NCBI GenBank assembly: GCA_039707465.1
Contig: CM077644.1
Coordinates: forward strand, 203,322,462-203,386,461
Source of the DNA: Rhabdophis nuchalis
Lineage: Eukaryota; Chordata; Lepidosauria; Squamata; Natricidae
Direction: 5' to 3'
Length of the DNA: 64,000 bases
The position numbers were made by a program, and so were the translations under genes. Under the pieces are notes generated by a model that saw only the letters and a list, made by a program, of their open reading frames with translations, was not told where the DNA came from and searched no databases. Positions 1 to 12,944 of this stretch are shown in pieces (position 1 is the first letter of the stretch; every line of letters starts with the position of its first letter).

Positions 1-584
1 ATTTATTTTGGAGAGGACCCGTAAGAACTAGTCCCTGCTGTATCGATGTAAAGAATCTCTGGCAGTAGGTCTGAAGTGGTGCTTTGGTATTTGACTGCTT
101 CAAAACTCATCCAGTTTGGTACTTGATTAATTTTGACACAAAAATATTGTGTCAGTACTCATTGATTGGTACTCAACATGCTGTGATAGGAAAGAGCCGG
201 TGATCATGGAGAACGAACAGGAAGTTATCCATGCTGGGAAGGTCACTAATATATATATAAAAAGACAGACAGGAAGTCCTTCCAAGCTGAAACAATGGGT
301 AATATGCTAAGTCATGTGCCTTGTTTGGTGTTCATCATTTTGTTTAATCGTCGCACCTTCTGGAACCAATTAATGATAAATACTGAGGTACCACTGTAAT
401 GTAAAAATGATGGATATTGGATTAAGAGAATAATAGTCAATTTCATTGTATGGAAACAGGTGTACTCCAAATCCTTTTAATTCATTAAAAAAGTTATAAA
501 AAAGCTTTAGCACACTACATACGTTAAAAAGTGAAAATATGATATTTTCTTGTACAGAGGCAGCATTAGGGATGGCTTGAATTA
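1..584. other. Unannotated AT-rich DNA
   Basis: I see no gene, RNA or recognisable mobile element here. There is a very short TA run near 250. The open frames are short and low in complexity. Confidence 0.5.
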
Positions 585-1370
585 GCGTTGCTGTGGCTGA
601 GTCAGGCAGAAGCAAGGGGCGCCACTTCCTGGCTCGCCCGTTCCTTCTCTATTGATCATCATTGGTGGCCATCAACCAACTCTGCTGTTCACCGCACTGC
701 CGGCCCAGACTGCTGTCCCAGTTGCTGCTGCACAGCCCCATCCATGCCTTCTCAGTCCGTGTTGCAGGCCCAGCCTGGCGTCCCCTGAGGAGGAGGAGAA
801 AGGAGCCACCCCTGGTGACACGGATGTGAGGCAGCCCCCACCGGCCACAGCCCCATCCAGAGATGCTGACACCACTGCAGCTGCCGTCTCACGGGACACC
901 TAGCGGCCGCTGTGGCTTAGGCTGATAATGACGACGCCCTGTTGGAGCTGCCTTGGCGAGGCCGGAGGTCACTTGCTCTGAGTGGGGAGGGGGGAGACAG
1001 AGCGTGGCCAGCCGAGCTGAGGAGATGCTCCACCTCTGCCTCCTCCGAAGCTGGGCTGGGCTGGGCAGGGGGAGGCCGGCTTAAGGGCGGGGGAAGGCGG
1101 CGGAGGGATGGCGCACGTGCTGCCCCACCACAGACAGCAAAGGGCCCGGCGGGAGGGGAGGGGAGAACTTTCGGAGATGTGAGATTTTGAACAAACGAAC
1201 ATTTACATTTGGTTTTACCTGTCACAGTTGTGACAGCTATATAATATAGATATATAAAAATGCACGTGTATTTGAATGGAACGTTGTGTCAAAATTTCAA
1301 AGCAGTGAAGTACTTTCGGAGATTACAGATTTTGAACAAACGAACATTTATGTTTTTATTTACATAGATT
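585..1370 (+). repeat. Unclassified dispersed repeat, copy 1 (GC-rich interior)
   Basis: The left edge (GCGTTGCTGTGGC, from 585) and the right edge (TTTTGAACAAACGAACATTT followed by a T-rich end) recur at 52504-52889. Here the right-end module appears twice, at about 1166-1215 and 1308-1368, so the end is partly duplicated in tandem. Between the edges lies a GC-rich, CpG-rich block (about 640-1190) that the second copy lacks. The open frames in that block are short, overlap on both strands and have no domain, so I read them as composition artefacts. The class is unknown; shared edges with different interiors suggest a non-autonomous element. Confidence 0.55.
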
Positions 1371-1504
1371 ATACTATTTTTTCCATGTAAATTTACAATA
1401 TCTTTTCCTGAATGCAAACTATTGGCATTTTGATTTTAGGAATATTCTTAGAAATAAAATCATACTCTATGTGGTATCTTTACTTATTTTGCTGAAGAAT
1501 CAGT

Positions 1505-1580
1505 GTGAATCTCCTCCCTCCCTCTTTTTTTCTTCCTCCCTCTTTCTCCCTCCCCCCTCTCTCTAACACACACACACACC
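1505..1580. repeat. Polypyrimidine tract followed by short (CA)n
   Basis: A C/T-only stretch of CTCC and TTCC units runs from about 1508 to 1565, followed by about seven CA units. It is a low-complexity tract with no sign of function. Confidence 0.8.
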
Positions 1581-1947
1581 TTTGAAATTGTATCTTGTAT
1601 AATTGCTTCCAAAAAAATGATTTTTTCAGATTTTTGGAGTTTTACTTGTATGATTGTAATAAACCATTGCCACCTGTTTTATAGGCTGTTATTCTTAATA
1701 CTAAATGAGTTTTACTGGATGCTAAATCCAAGTTGTCCTCTCGCACTTAACTTCATTATGGAAAGTTAACATATTTGTATCAAGAAGAACAGAAAATTAC
1801 CAGAAAAGGGGCATTTTTTTGAGAGAGTAAAACCTTCTTCACAATTTCTGCTAAATATCAATAGCAGTTCTACATCTTTTTCACCAAAGATGCCCTAATT
1901 GCTAATGAATTACAGTTTGACTAACTGGATTTGTTTCAACGTTTTTA

Positions 1948-2304
1948 CAGGTAGTCTTTGACAACCTTAATTGGGACTAGAGTTTCCGTTGCTAAGCAAG
2001 GCAGTTGTTAAGTGAGTCACACCCGAGTTTATGACCTTTCTTGCAATGCTTGTTAAATTAACCACTGCAATTGTTTAAAGTAAATGTAACCGTCCCCATT
2101 GGCTTTGCTGACTGAGAAGCTCACAAAGAGTGATTGCAGCACCCTGGGATGCTGCAACTGTTGTAAATCCAGGTTGGTTGTCAACTGCTCACATGTGATC
2201 ATAGAAATACCGTGAGAATTGTTTTAGATCAGGTCCCCCCCCCCCAGTGCCACTGTAATTTCAAACAGTCACTAAATGAATGGCTGTAAGTTGTGGACTA
2301 CCTT
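1948..2304. mobile_element. Inverted-repeat MITE, CAGGTAGTC family, copy 1
   Basis: The element starts CAGGTAGTCTTTGAC and ends with the degraded inverse GTGGACTACCT, giving terminal inverted repeats of about 15 bp. The interior has the family's alternating blocks about chains of GTTGTTAAGTGA and GCAACTGTTGTAAAT. A shorter relative lies at 43032-43213. The CAG...CTG-like ends suggest hAT, but no clean 8-bp flanking duplication can be read, so the superfamily is uncertain. It has no coding capacity. Confidence 0.65.
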
Positions 2305-5300
2305 TTTCAGAGTCAGATACTAAGCGCTATCTAAGTGAATTAAATCAGTTTGACAAAATTTTAATCACTTAAGGCTTCCAAAATTTTGTTCATAAAATAG
2401 TGACAAAGGATCGAACATGGTAAATCCATGACTGAACTGTATGTAATAGAAGCTCATGACATTTTAAATATTACACCCACTGGCCCTATTTGAACTAGTG
2501 AAGTACTGCATACTTTGAAGGTTTGCCTTACTACCAGTTGATTTGGATAATATGAACAATCTTTCTAGCACATCCCAAACAGATGTGTTAGATTACAGTT
2601 TTCATCGCCATCATCCAATTTGGGGAATACTGCTTTTAGTATTTCTTTAACAGATTTTCCTTAGGCATTAGTGCTAAATTGGCCTGGCAAAAAAACTTCA
2701 GGATGTTAGCTTCAGGTTGTAAATATACTGTACTCTGTGTTTATTTCCTGCATGTCCAGACATGCATGGGAAACAATAATCTAACTATATAGTGTATTAG
2801 TTAAAGGCTGACCAATTGAGTTCCCATTGTTTCTTTCTCCCTACTGAATACATTTGTGTGTGTGATGGAAAAAAACCTGTAAAGTAGAATGCCAGAATTT
2901 CTGGCCTCTGGGTATCTTATGACAGGCATCAGAATGTTGGTCTAGTGCATATTTAAGCAAAACTTCTAAAAGAAAATCTTCGAAACTTTTTAAACCATGA
3001 CAAATTGAAAGTATTAATTTGTTGTTTTAGGAATAATTTAAAACAACTGTGATTTTTTTTGTCCAGTTCTGTACACACAATTTTATAGGAAAAGCAGGGA
3101 TGGAAAGAATGGGAGTCAACTTTTTATATGTAACAGTTTAATGTAACTGTTTTTTCATTGTAGTGGTAGAAGATGACTAGAAAGATATCTGGAAATTGGG
3201 TTTAGAAACAGATAATCTGATACCCATAATAAATGCTTTAGCTACAAGGATGAGATTATATTTCTGGTTTTGGATTCATTTCAGGTTTATAGTGTTGAAG
3301 GGATTAATACATATGGCAACTGATCCTTGAGTAGTGTGATAGTCTTTTTCCTTATGAAGTGCTCTTGGCTGAAAATGTAATGTGAGTTATTGGTAATGTG
3401 GTTTGGCAACACTCCGATTCATTCAGTTTCACAACAGAAGAAAAAGATTAGCATGGCAGGAGTGTAAGTCACTGAAAAGCAGCTGTATGTTCTTTCTGTC
3501 TAAGTGCCTAGATCTGCCTTTCAGTCCTGTCTGTAAAAAAAGCTGGGCTGAACTGAAGAAAGAAGCTGAGCTGGAAAATTTTTCTAAACCTCAAGTTGTA
3601 TTTTCACTGTCTAATCTTGGTTACCATGTTCCCTTTTTGCTCATATGCATATTATTTGTTCACAACAATGTGAAATCACAGCTGCCAATTTGTTAATTGC
3701 TTTTATACACATCAAGTTCTTCCCAAGAACCTGGGATGTCATAATGTTCATGTATACTAGTCTAGTATACATGAAGATCCAAACATCTAAGCTGATGCAT
3801 GTATTTGATATTATAGTATTGACATCTTCAAATATTTGTGCTAGTTGTTTCTTTGTAGCAAGTTTCAATGCACTCAACTTATTCTGCTGTTTTTATGTTT
3901 TTTAGGTGCTCAGTTATTTTTTGTTTCAATCCCTCTTTTTTTTTAGTTAGAGTGCTTTGTTCTTTCTGAAGAGATGAAAAGGAAAGAAAAAGGTGTCTTG
4001 TATGGGAATGAAAATGATTCAATAAATATGCTGGTTTCCTCTACTGCTGACTCCCCCTGGTTTGCCTCTACACTTAACTATTTATAGCAAGGCTTTGATT
4101 TCTTTGCCCTGTGTAGTTCTTTGTAGTTCTTCCAATTCTACTTCTGTGAAAACTTTATTTGTTTATTCTTATTTAAATTTCCTTTTGCATTGCTTAAGTA
4201 TACTTGCATATTTCTGTTAATTTGGTGTTCCATTTGTAAGTTGGATTTATGAATGATTATTAGCAATGATAGTTACATGAATCTGATAAATCCCCATGTC
4301 TTTAGATGCATTATGTTTGTGGATATCTACTGTTATAAAGCATTTACTATGCAGTCTCCTGAACTGCACAGTTCACATAGTTCAATAGACTTCTTTTTTT
4401 ACTATCTTAACAAAGCAATCATACCTGGTAATATTTCATACACCATAGAATTCCAACCCCATCTTGCTCAAAGGCAAGACAGAAGGGATAGAGGAAACAT
4501 ACAATTTCCTAACTGAAAAAATACAATTAAAACATTATCCTCCTACTGAACTCAAAATAAGGTAAATTAGGTATACCAGTTTCAAACCTACTCCACACTG
4601 ATCAAGAATGCATCTAAGAAGGCTGTACATCCTTTTGATCTAGGACTTTTGTTGGTTCACACGCAATGTATTACTCAATACTGATTTGTTCTGATTTTGA
4701 TTCTTTTTGAACTTCCAGTTTGATGAGGAAAGGGTCACAGAAGTTTGGTAATGACAAGCAATGACTGGTTTCATATTTTGATAATGACCCTTTTTCTGTT
4801 ACTGGACTGAAGTTCTGATTTATTTTATAAGCCCTGAAATATATTTTCAATAACTTTAGGATTTCTGTCAAAAAGTGCTTTCAAAGGACATCTCCCATTC
4901 TTTGCATGATTTTTCTAATGCATGATATCAAGTTTGGTTGGTTATCTAATGCCGGTGCTCAGTGTAGGTGAAAAAGAAGTGATCCAGTTAAGAATCCATT
5001 CAGGTTTTCAACATGCAGCAAGAAGCAGAGGAAGAAAGTATGTTTTATGGGGTAAAGTTTAACTATTCAAAATCTTGTGAAGGAACTGTCTGTCATATAG
5101 GAGACCATGACTTCTTGGAAAGGATGGCTATTTATCACATCTCAAATGAAAGCATTCCTTAGGCACAAATGTCTTTTTCTTCTTTGTCTAATTACCGAAG
5201 GGCAAAGTGAGAAGGAAATGTCAAAACTGTGAAACAGTGGTGCACAGAGAGCCCTCACTCCAGAGCAAAACCAGCTTTTGTAAGGGTCTTGGCGATTTGT

Positions 5301-6315
5301 CAAATAGCTGTGGCATAAGTCAAGCCCTGAGGTTGAAAGGTCTTGACCTAAGGAGTGCTAGAATCAGAACGTAAAAGCAAGGAGCCTGCTAGAAATTTCA
5401 GCTGTATTGGAGAGGAACAATGGCGAGGACTGGACACAACAAAAGCTCATCTGCATAATTCAGGTAAGTAATTTTATTGAAACTGACAGGGATGTGACAG
5501 GCTGAGAAAGAGAAGAGAGCACGCTCTCACTGGGAACGTTTAAAGCTCTTCAGTAAGGTATGTGAAAATAAGTGACAGCTAATCTCTCTACTAAAAACCC
5601 TATAAACAATGCCATTTTACACCCAGTTCACACATGACCTTTAGATAGAGCAGCCTATCCACTTCTAGTTTGGCCACAGAATCTATCAGATGCAATAATG
5701 TGGAGATAGATCATGCTGTAAGCTTAGTTTCATAATTTTTTTTCACAGTTTTGTTTTCTTCTTCTAGTAGTAGAAAAAGAGAGTGCTACTTATATTAGTA
5801 CTCAAAATAATGCATGCTGTTAAGGAATGGCTTTTTTTTTTTTGAAATTTTCATGTACTTTGTCAAAACTAAGATGTTTTTATCTTACTTAGAGTTATTC
5901 TGAGAGTATAATGCTCCAAGCTATAGTTTATAAAGTTTCCACACAGATCGATGGTTTAAGACTTATATGGCTATTGAGATGATTAAAGCTAACAATGCCT
6001 CTTACATTATTCCTCCCCCTCCCCTATTTTAAAATTTTTAAATACAACTTTTTTAACAATGAAGTTTTTTAGAATATACCACTTGTAAGTTTATTTATTG
6101 AATCTACTTTAAAAAAAGTAAAAGACATAGCTATGGTTTAATGATAAAGAAGAATTTTCTCAAGCAACTTGTGAAAAATAATGTTTATATGTACATTGTA
6201 TGTTTGCATGGGAGGGGAAGGGCATCAATCATGAAAGAAGACATGTTCCTACAATGGAAAATGTTATTCTGTCTCTGAACTGCCCTTAAAAGTTTGATGA
6301 GTAGATTCATACATG
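2305..6315. other. 4-kb stretch without recognised genes
   Basis: The DNA is AT-rich with short open frames only. It contains a 29-bp hairpin at 3747-3775 and a strong-looking splice-donor string at 5461-5468. I recognise no transposable element, but an ancient one could be missed without a library search. Confidence 0.45.
3747..3775. repeat. Perfect hairpin, 13-bp arms and 3-nt loop
   Basis: TTCATGTATACTA (3747-3759) is followed by GTC and then by the exact inverse of the left arm (3763-3775). Because of this symmetry, overlapping open frames on both strands read alike here. It may be a foldback mutation scar or the core of an old palindromic element. Confidence 0.85.
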
Positions 6316-6704
6316 GCCTAGGACAGTGATGGCTAACCTTTTTTGGGCTCGCATGCCAAAAGCGGGGTGGGGCACGGGGGGGGGTGGGGTCGTGCATGGC
6401 GTGCCACACCCATAATGCTATGTGCGTGATCCCCTGCTTTTGGTGCCTTTTTTTCACCTTCCCCAGGCTTTCTAGGAGCCTGGGGAGGGTGAAAACAGCC
6501 TCCCCTCCCCACCTCCAGAGGCTTCAGGAGCTTCCCTGAAGCCTCCAGAGGGCAAAAAACAACCTCAAAAGAAGGCCTAAATCAACTGGCCAGCGCACAC
6601 ATGCGCACTAGTGCTGACAGGGCAATGCCTCGCACGCCTTAAGAAATGGTTCTGTGTGCCACCTGTGGCACCCGTGCCTTAGGTTCGCCATCACTGGCCT
6701 AGGA
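6316..6704. mobile_element. hAT-type non-autonomous element, CAGTGATGG family, copy 1, with 8-bp TSD
   Basis: The element occupies 6324-6696 (373 bp). It begins CAGTGATGGCTAACC and ends with the inverse GGTTCGCCATCACTG. Both sides carry the same 8 bases, GCCTAGGA (6316-6323 and 6697-6704), which is the target-site duplication length of hAT transposons. The interior is GC-rich and includes a small imperfect inverted repeat near 6516-6556. No transposase is encoded. The exact duplication suggests a fairly recent insertion. The same termini occur at 10121 and 28494 with different interiors. Confidence 0.9.
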
Positions 6705-9700
6705 CAGCTCTTCCCACTTATAAAACATAGAATATTAGAACATACCTCACATTAAGTCAAACTATTTTGCCTGCTCCTTGACTAATCATGAAAAAAGTTG
6801 GTATTTGGATGTGAGACCCCAAAATACTATGCTGTAGAGTAGACTTAAGAAGTAATAAGTAAATCAAGAAATCCCAGGTAGTAGCAATGTTTTTCTGAAT
6901 ATTACCAAAAAAATATTACTGAAATATCTGAATTTCTAGTTTAGCTCAGCTTCAAGTACTTTTTAGCTTTGCTTTCCTTGAACGGTAACAATACTGATTG
7001 GTTGGAGAAAGAGATCTCATTCTTTTATATGGAAATACTAAGCGATTAATGATGATCCATTTACATATAAAGCACACTATTAAATTACAGTACTTTTTCT
7101 TAATGCACAGAACTATGTATTCCCTAAGCTATCCTTTTCCTGTGTTCAGTGTTCAAGAGGACAAACAAAATGCTTTTAAAAATCACTGAAGTTTGTGGAT
7201 CAGCATATGATAATAGGAAACTGAATAATATATCTCTATCTAGCAGTGACTGTGCAAGTTGTATCTTGTCTTTCTTTGTCTAAGTCCAGAAAAAACAGAG
7301 ATGACTCTGACAACAAAGAAGGCAAGTAAAAGTTACAAGTTTATCCTGAATTCTTTGCTAGAGGCTTTTCCTAAATTCTGATGCTCATTCCACAAACATT
7401 TTCATTAAAACAGAAGAAAATGGTTTAACATATTCAAAAGTCAGCAAATTGATGTAACTTTTGTAGTGATGGAAGCTTGCAATCTTAGCTCACAATGTGA
7501 ACCCAAAATAAAATGTGCAGTTCCACTTCATTTTCTTTAAATGAGCCCCACTATATTGTTCAGCTGAAATAATACTTTTCTAAAATGATGTCTCTTAGCA
7601 GAAGTTATGCTTGGCCATTTCATGACAGATGCAGTAGAAATTTAAACCTGGATCTCTCTCCAGTACAACATATTAATGGTTTTTCACTTCTACCACTGAA
7701 AATAATTCCTTAATAGAGTCCCCAAAAAATAAAAACTAGACGTAAATAAGAGCTATTCTATCCCTACTTCCAATGTTAAAGCAACTATGTTTTATTTTAA
7801 AACTCAATGAATTTGGGACATCACACTACCATTTTACTGTGTTCTCAAAAATACTTTCTCTTACTCAAATCACAGAATCTTCTAGGCTTTTCATTGGTGG
7901 AGATACACAACCAATCAACTGTTTTTCTTCAGTGCATGAAGCACATGCATTTTCTGGACCAACAATATTGCATTCCCTCTAGCAGGAAGTTAGCTGAGAG
8001 TTCTGGCAGCATCCGGTGTTGATCACAGTATTATAAGCAGTCGGATGCATAATTCACAAGGTTTAATGAATATTCCAATTCATGACAGCCAACTGGCTCC
8101 ATAGGTCACACCTCCCAGTCTCATATAAATAAAGAATGAGATATTGGAAAGTATACCAGCTGAACCCGACTGAGTGCCAAAACATGCATATTAATGAGGC
8201 ACAATAAAAGATATACTTGACTCAGGAAATGCCTGGATTGTTTTTCAGCTGGGTAAAAAGAGAAAAAAAGAGGGAGGGAGGGAGGGAGGGAGGGAGGGAG
8301 AAAGAGAGACACACACAGAGTGATTTTCAGTACACATTGATGTAGTCACAAAAAAAGGGAGTGGGGAGAAGTAAAAGGCAAGATAGAGAGCAAAAATTGC
8401 TTGCTGTGAAGTATGAAATAAAGGGTCAGTTGCAATATTCTCAGAGTAGATCTCATCAGGCTAATAACTTTTTCTATGCATTCTTCATTCTAAAACCTCA
8501 GATTTTCTGGGGGGAAAATTGCCAGTCTCTGCTCCCATATTCCCTCGCATGCCCCTGCGTGGTAACTAAGGAAAAGAAGTGGTTCTACAGTGCTGTTCTT
8601 TTATGTGTGCTGTTTAGACCTTGGAACGGGATGAATAAGGGTTTAAATGAATGGATTTGTGCCATTTTTCTTGGCCCCAAGACTATGTTTCCTCACTACC
8701 ATGACATCTGAACAGAAGGAGAAAACATCCCCCTTTTGTGGCAGGCTAATTTAATTTGTACCTTCCACCTAAGGGTAAATATGTTTGTCTGTCTGTCTAA
8801 GCTCTCTTTGCCTTCTCTCTTTTCTCACGGGAATCCCTGCTGAGTTTAAGGCAGGATATTGCCGAGTGCTCTAACTTTATTTTAAAGTAATTTAATTTTA
8901 AGCAGACTTACACCCACTCCAATGCGAAGCAACTCTAGAAGGTCTCTTGGGACAAACCTAAATGACTTTTGCGTGTCTCTGGTGTAACAGACATGAAGGT
9001 TTTTGTTAGGGGAGGCGTAATTTTGTTGAAATAAATTATTTTAAACAAAGTGCCTTTGGAAATATCCAGAATATTAACTGTTATGTTTTTTCCTGCATGT
9101 CAAGAAAATCACAAAGCTTTGCATCTTTTCACCTAACATTAAAATGCATTACCCTTTGCTCTTAGTTTATTTGGTGCATTACTTGGGATTTGACTTTGTT
9201 TTGTCTGAAAAAAAATCAATTAAGGCAACTTCAAGCCAATACCCTATCTATTTGTTTCTTGTAAAATTTTCAAATGATCTGTGACTCAGGCAATTCCAGA
9301 TTTACAGAAAAGAAGAATTTGACTGTGTTTAGAACTGGCAATAAGATAATACCTAGAAGAGAGACGAAACTGGTTTTTATTTTACCCTAGTACAAACATG
9401 CACACCTTTAATAAGGACTTTTCTACATATGTATAATTTCATGAATCCTAAATTAAAAGCTTGCTTGAATTCTGAGATCACATTTTCTATTTCCTGAAAT
9501 TATCCCATTGGCTATTTAAAATATCTTTACTGCTCATGCTTTTTTGTTCCGCCAAGTTTTGGGACGAGGGAGTAGCTTTTATGAAATTATTATTTTACCA
9601 ATGTCTTTAAGTTTTGAAGTGTGAGAAAGATCTACTATTGCCATTATCATCACTCCATCCCAATTCCCTGGCAATTCTCTCCCTTGTCTCTAGTGGCTGG

Positions 9701-10112
9701 CCATGAGCTATCAACTGTAAATATTGTTCTAAGGGGCTTCTAAAACGCTCATATTGTAAGGTGGTTTTGGTAGACACATAGAAAGGTAGTCACATTCACA
9801 TTTCACATTGCACTGCTCTAAGGGCTTTTGCAGAGCAATATTTAAAAAGCAACTTGTGGAGTGACAAGCAACCCTGAAGACATGTGCACCTAAGACTCAA
9901 TGAGACATATGTTTTGAATGGCAGATTGGAAAGGAGCTTGGCCCTAATGCACCTCCCATTATGTTCTACTCCTTGAAATGGTTATTTCATTTTGGATAGT
10001 GGTAGAGGGTCACATTATTGTTTTTACTTATGACTAGATTGATAGATTAAGCTGTCATTTTTCTTTATTTCAAAATCCCAATGACTTTCTATATGCAACT
10101 CCATCATGCATT
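6705..10112. other. 3.4-kb stretch without recognised genes
   Basis: No element edges or coding similarity are visible apart from the purine tract at 8256-8320. The part around 8820-9000 is less AT-rich and looks unique, so it could hold conserved non-coding sequence, but nothing in it is decisive. Confidence 0.4.
8256..8320. repeat. (GGGA)n purine tract
   Basis: About eight GGGA units (8269-8300) lie inside a longer purine-only run. The opposite strand reads as serine/proline-rich frames that are artefacts of the repeat. Confidence 0.9.
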
Positions 10113-10600
10113 GACTATATCAGTGATGGCGAACCTATTTGGCACTGAGTGCCCAAAATGGAACATGTGTGTGCATGCACATGCGAGTGTGAGGGAGCAC
10201 TGGAAACTTGCAGACCAGTGCGTATGTGTGTGCTGACCACCTGGTCTTTGGGTTTCTAGTGCTGGCATGTGCACCGGCCAGCTGGTCTTTGCATGAGTTG
10301 GAGTTTCAGGTAGCTGTCGCGCACTAGCCAGCTGGTCTTTGGGTTTCTGGCACTCTGGTGTACATGAAGACCAGCTGGCCAGTGTGCATCTGCATGCCAG
10401 AAACCCAAAGACCTGGAGGCAGCTGGTCTTCGGGTGTTTGGGTTTCTGGTGCTTTAGCCCATGCGGTGACTCACTTGCTGGCACACATGTGCACACCAGA
10501 AACCAGAATTGCACCTGGTAATGGTGCATGTGGCCACAGAGAGGTGCCTGTGTGCCACCTCTGGCACACGTGCCACAGGTTCGTCATCACAGGACTATAT
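10113..10600. mobile_element. hAT-type non-autonomous element, CAGTGATGG family, copy 2, with internal minisatellite
   Basis: The element spans 10121-10592 (472 bp) between exact 8-bp duplications, GACTATAT (10113-10120 and 10593-10600). Its ends are CAGTGATGGCGAACC and the inverse of that sequence. The interior is a decayed minisatellite built on CCAGCTGGTCTTTGGGTTTC, with units in both orientations. The Cys/His/Trp-rich frames on both strands come from this minisatellite and are not protein genes. A related minisatellite fills the copy at 28494-29006. Confidence 0.9.
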
Positions 10601-12369
10601 GAATAGTCTACCTCTGAATTTGTAAATAGAGTAAATAGTTTCATATTTGCTCATTGAAAATGTAATTGGGACATGCTTTTTAACATATTTAACATGCGCT
10701 AAATAAATAAATAAATTTTAAAAGTAAGTTTTAAAATTTGTTATTGTTTTAATAAAAAGGAACATCTCATTCCAAATTCTTGATGGAGATTAAGCCTGAA
10801 AATAGAAGGTTCCGAATGGGTCATGTGTTGGCTAAAAAATTGCATCACATGGCATAAACATACCCCAATAATTGCCCTGTATTTTTGACACCTTCATATC
10901 ATCCCCAGCTTAAAGACATATTTAAGTCATCTATAGCTGACCCAATTTTAAATTAATATTTCCTGTCTGTTCCTGACATAATTTCTGTCATGATATGGTA
11001 TGATTCTTCTTCAAAACAGATTGCCGACATGGTCACAGGCTGGGATCTGTAGGCTGCTTCACATGAACCTTTTCTCATCCAATTACTGGGACCTGCATTC
11101 CACAGACATTTTAACTTGGTCTTCAGCAGACATCAAATTCCATCTTCTTTTGGAGATGCCTCTGTGTATGTAAGGACTGTCTGGAACTTTCCAAAGTTCA
11201 GTTTTATGTAGGGGCTCATGAACATGAATTATCGCTGTTTGCAAAGACAGATCATAACAGAGCTAAACAGAAATAAGCAGGAAGAACAGCTAGGGTCTGC
11301 AAGGTGCTTCTATTATCACATTACAGTTTCCCCCCTTTTATAACAATGAGGGGGTTCATATAACCACACTATATGCTTATTGCTTAAGTGAGAGCTAACT
11401 ATTTTGTCTTCGCCATTCTGACTTCTGGGTACCGTTAGACATTGATCTTCCTGCTAGCACTCACAGTCTCATTAGTCAAAGTTGGATGTCACAGATCCAA
11501 CTGGGGATGGTGGCAGAACCAGCAAAAGGAAAGTATCAACTGATGAGTCGATAATACCTTACAACAAACCTTATTAGCTTCAGTCTAGCTACAATAATTA
11601 AATAATATAATATCTTGTTCCTTTTAATAGTTCAGCAAGGTACACTACTTGTCATCATAATGTACCACTGCTAATGTTACTTAGTTGAGTAATTAAACAT
11701 CTGCAAACAAAGAACCAAGCCCAGAAAGCACCAAGCGTCTTAGCTTCTTTCACACAAATTCAAAAAAAGAAATAATTTTTATAGCTTTAAATTTTAACCA
11801 GGTTGGCTTCCATTTTTTGCCTACACTGTTGATTATGGTTTATGTCATCATTTTCAGGATTTTATTTAGAGATGGAGTTCAAATTATCACAATACAGGGT
11901 AATGTTCCTTCATTAAAAAAAAAACTTTTTTGGAGAACAAACTTTTCTGCAATTTTCTTTTACTTTTGTGGCTGTCCCTGGGAGTTATGGTGAACTGCGT
12001 CTAGATTAGTTCAATTTCCAGGTTTCAGCACACAGGAAAAACGGTTGCCATTATCACATTGGAGAACAGCTATGAAACTATCTATATAATTGTTCTGTTG
12101 GTCATTCTGAGAGAATGTGGGGAGACTGGCAAAGTAATAGAAGGGAGAAATGACTTAATCAAACGTTAGAAGGCAAGATCATTGGCAATGGATCTCATGA
12201 ATGACAAGGAAGATTAAAATAAACATTTTAAATCACTCAGAGACACTGCATTAATGAAATCTTTATACATGAGTATAGGTTTTCCTATTGCAGTTTCCAA
12301 AACTCTATTTCGTCCAAGACTAGTATTACATTTGTATGGCTCTTGCTTCCTTGATCAACAACTTCTTGT
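10601..12369. other. 1.8-kb stretch without recognised genes
   Basis: There is a short (AAAT)n at about 10690-10706. The part from 11020 to 11560 has a mixed composition unlike its surroundings and could be an old retroelement end, but I see no motif that proves it. Confidence 0.35.
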
Positions 12370-12500
12370 TATTTTCAGTTGTGTCAAATTCTTCATGACC
12401 CCATGGACATAGCATGCTAGCAGCCCCGTCCTCCATTGTCTCTGTAAGTCAGCACAAACTTTTGCACATTGCATCAATGACACATATAGCCACCCCTTCA
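12370..12500 (-). mobile_element. BovB (RTE clade) LINE relic, C-terminal end
   Basis: Read on the minus strand, the sequence matches the known 3' coding end of BovB: a segment reading like GVAKSRT (plus-strand image GTGTCAAATTCTTCATGACC), preceded by the region that in BovB encodes the DGITDSMD-like stretch. It is short and carries several substitutions, so it is an old 5'-truncated relic. BovB is abundant in squamates and is a textbook case of horizontal transfer between squamates and ruminants. This identification is from pattern memory and not from an alignment. Confidence 0.65.
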
Positions 12501-12501
12501 C

Positions 12502-12540
12502 TTTTAGTCTGGTCCTAACTATTTAGTCTGGTCCTAACTA
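12502..12540. repeat. 19-bp tandem duplication
   Basis: TTTAGTCTGGTCCTAACTA occurs twice back to back. It looks like a local slippage duplication. Confidence 0.85.
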
Positions 12541-12944
12541 GGAAACCATTTTTGAGTTATCATAATACTTAACATGGCTTAGATATCTCTCCTGGTGATT
12601 TCCTAATCAGCTACAGAAAATAGGACTGCTTGTGCCATCAGGTTCTGAATTTTATCCAGCCTCAGGAAGGAAAAAAATAAATAGTGACAGCAAGCCTCAT
12701 ATGACAACTCTTAATCAGCATTAGGTTTTGAACCATAGATAATATCCTCTAATCAAATATGACATTATGAAGATTCATTTTACTGCATAATTCTCTTGTG
12801 GATTCTTTACAACTTCTCTTGAGGGCTAAACTAGAGAGAGAAGACAGTTGGCCTCACTGTTTCTGTTTGCCTGTCCCATCAATTTGTGGTTTTTTTTTTG
12901 GTTCAAATTAAGAAGCAAAGTCTGCTTCTACTTTTACTCAGTTA

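Noticed and set aside
588..1225. Several overlapping frames of 66-102 codons on both strands
   Set aside because: They lie in a GC-rich repeat interior, overlap one another and have no domain or biased codon use. Few stops are expected in such DNA.
1941..1955. Second ratchet-like site, TTTTTACAG|GTAGTC
   Set aside because: It is formed by the CAGGTAGTC terminus of a MITE next to a T run, and the donor GTAGTC is weak.
10104..10606. A 141-codon minus-strand frame rich in Cys, His and Pro
   Set aside because: It is created by the minisatellite inside the hAT-type element at 10121-10592.
11030..11560. Possible LTR or retroelement end
   Set aside because: No paired repeat, primer-binding site, TG...CA edges or coding similarity could be seen.
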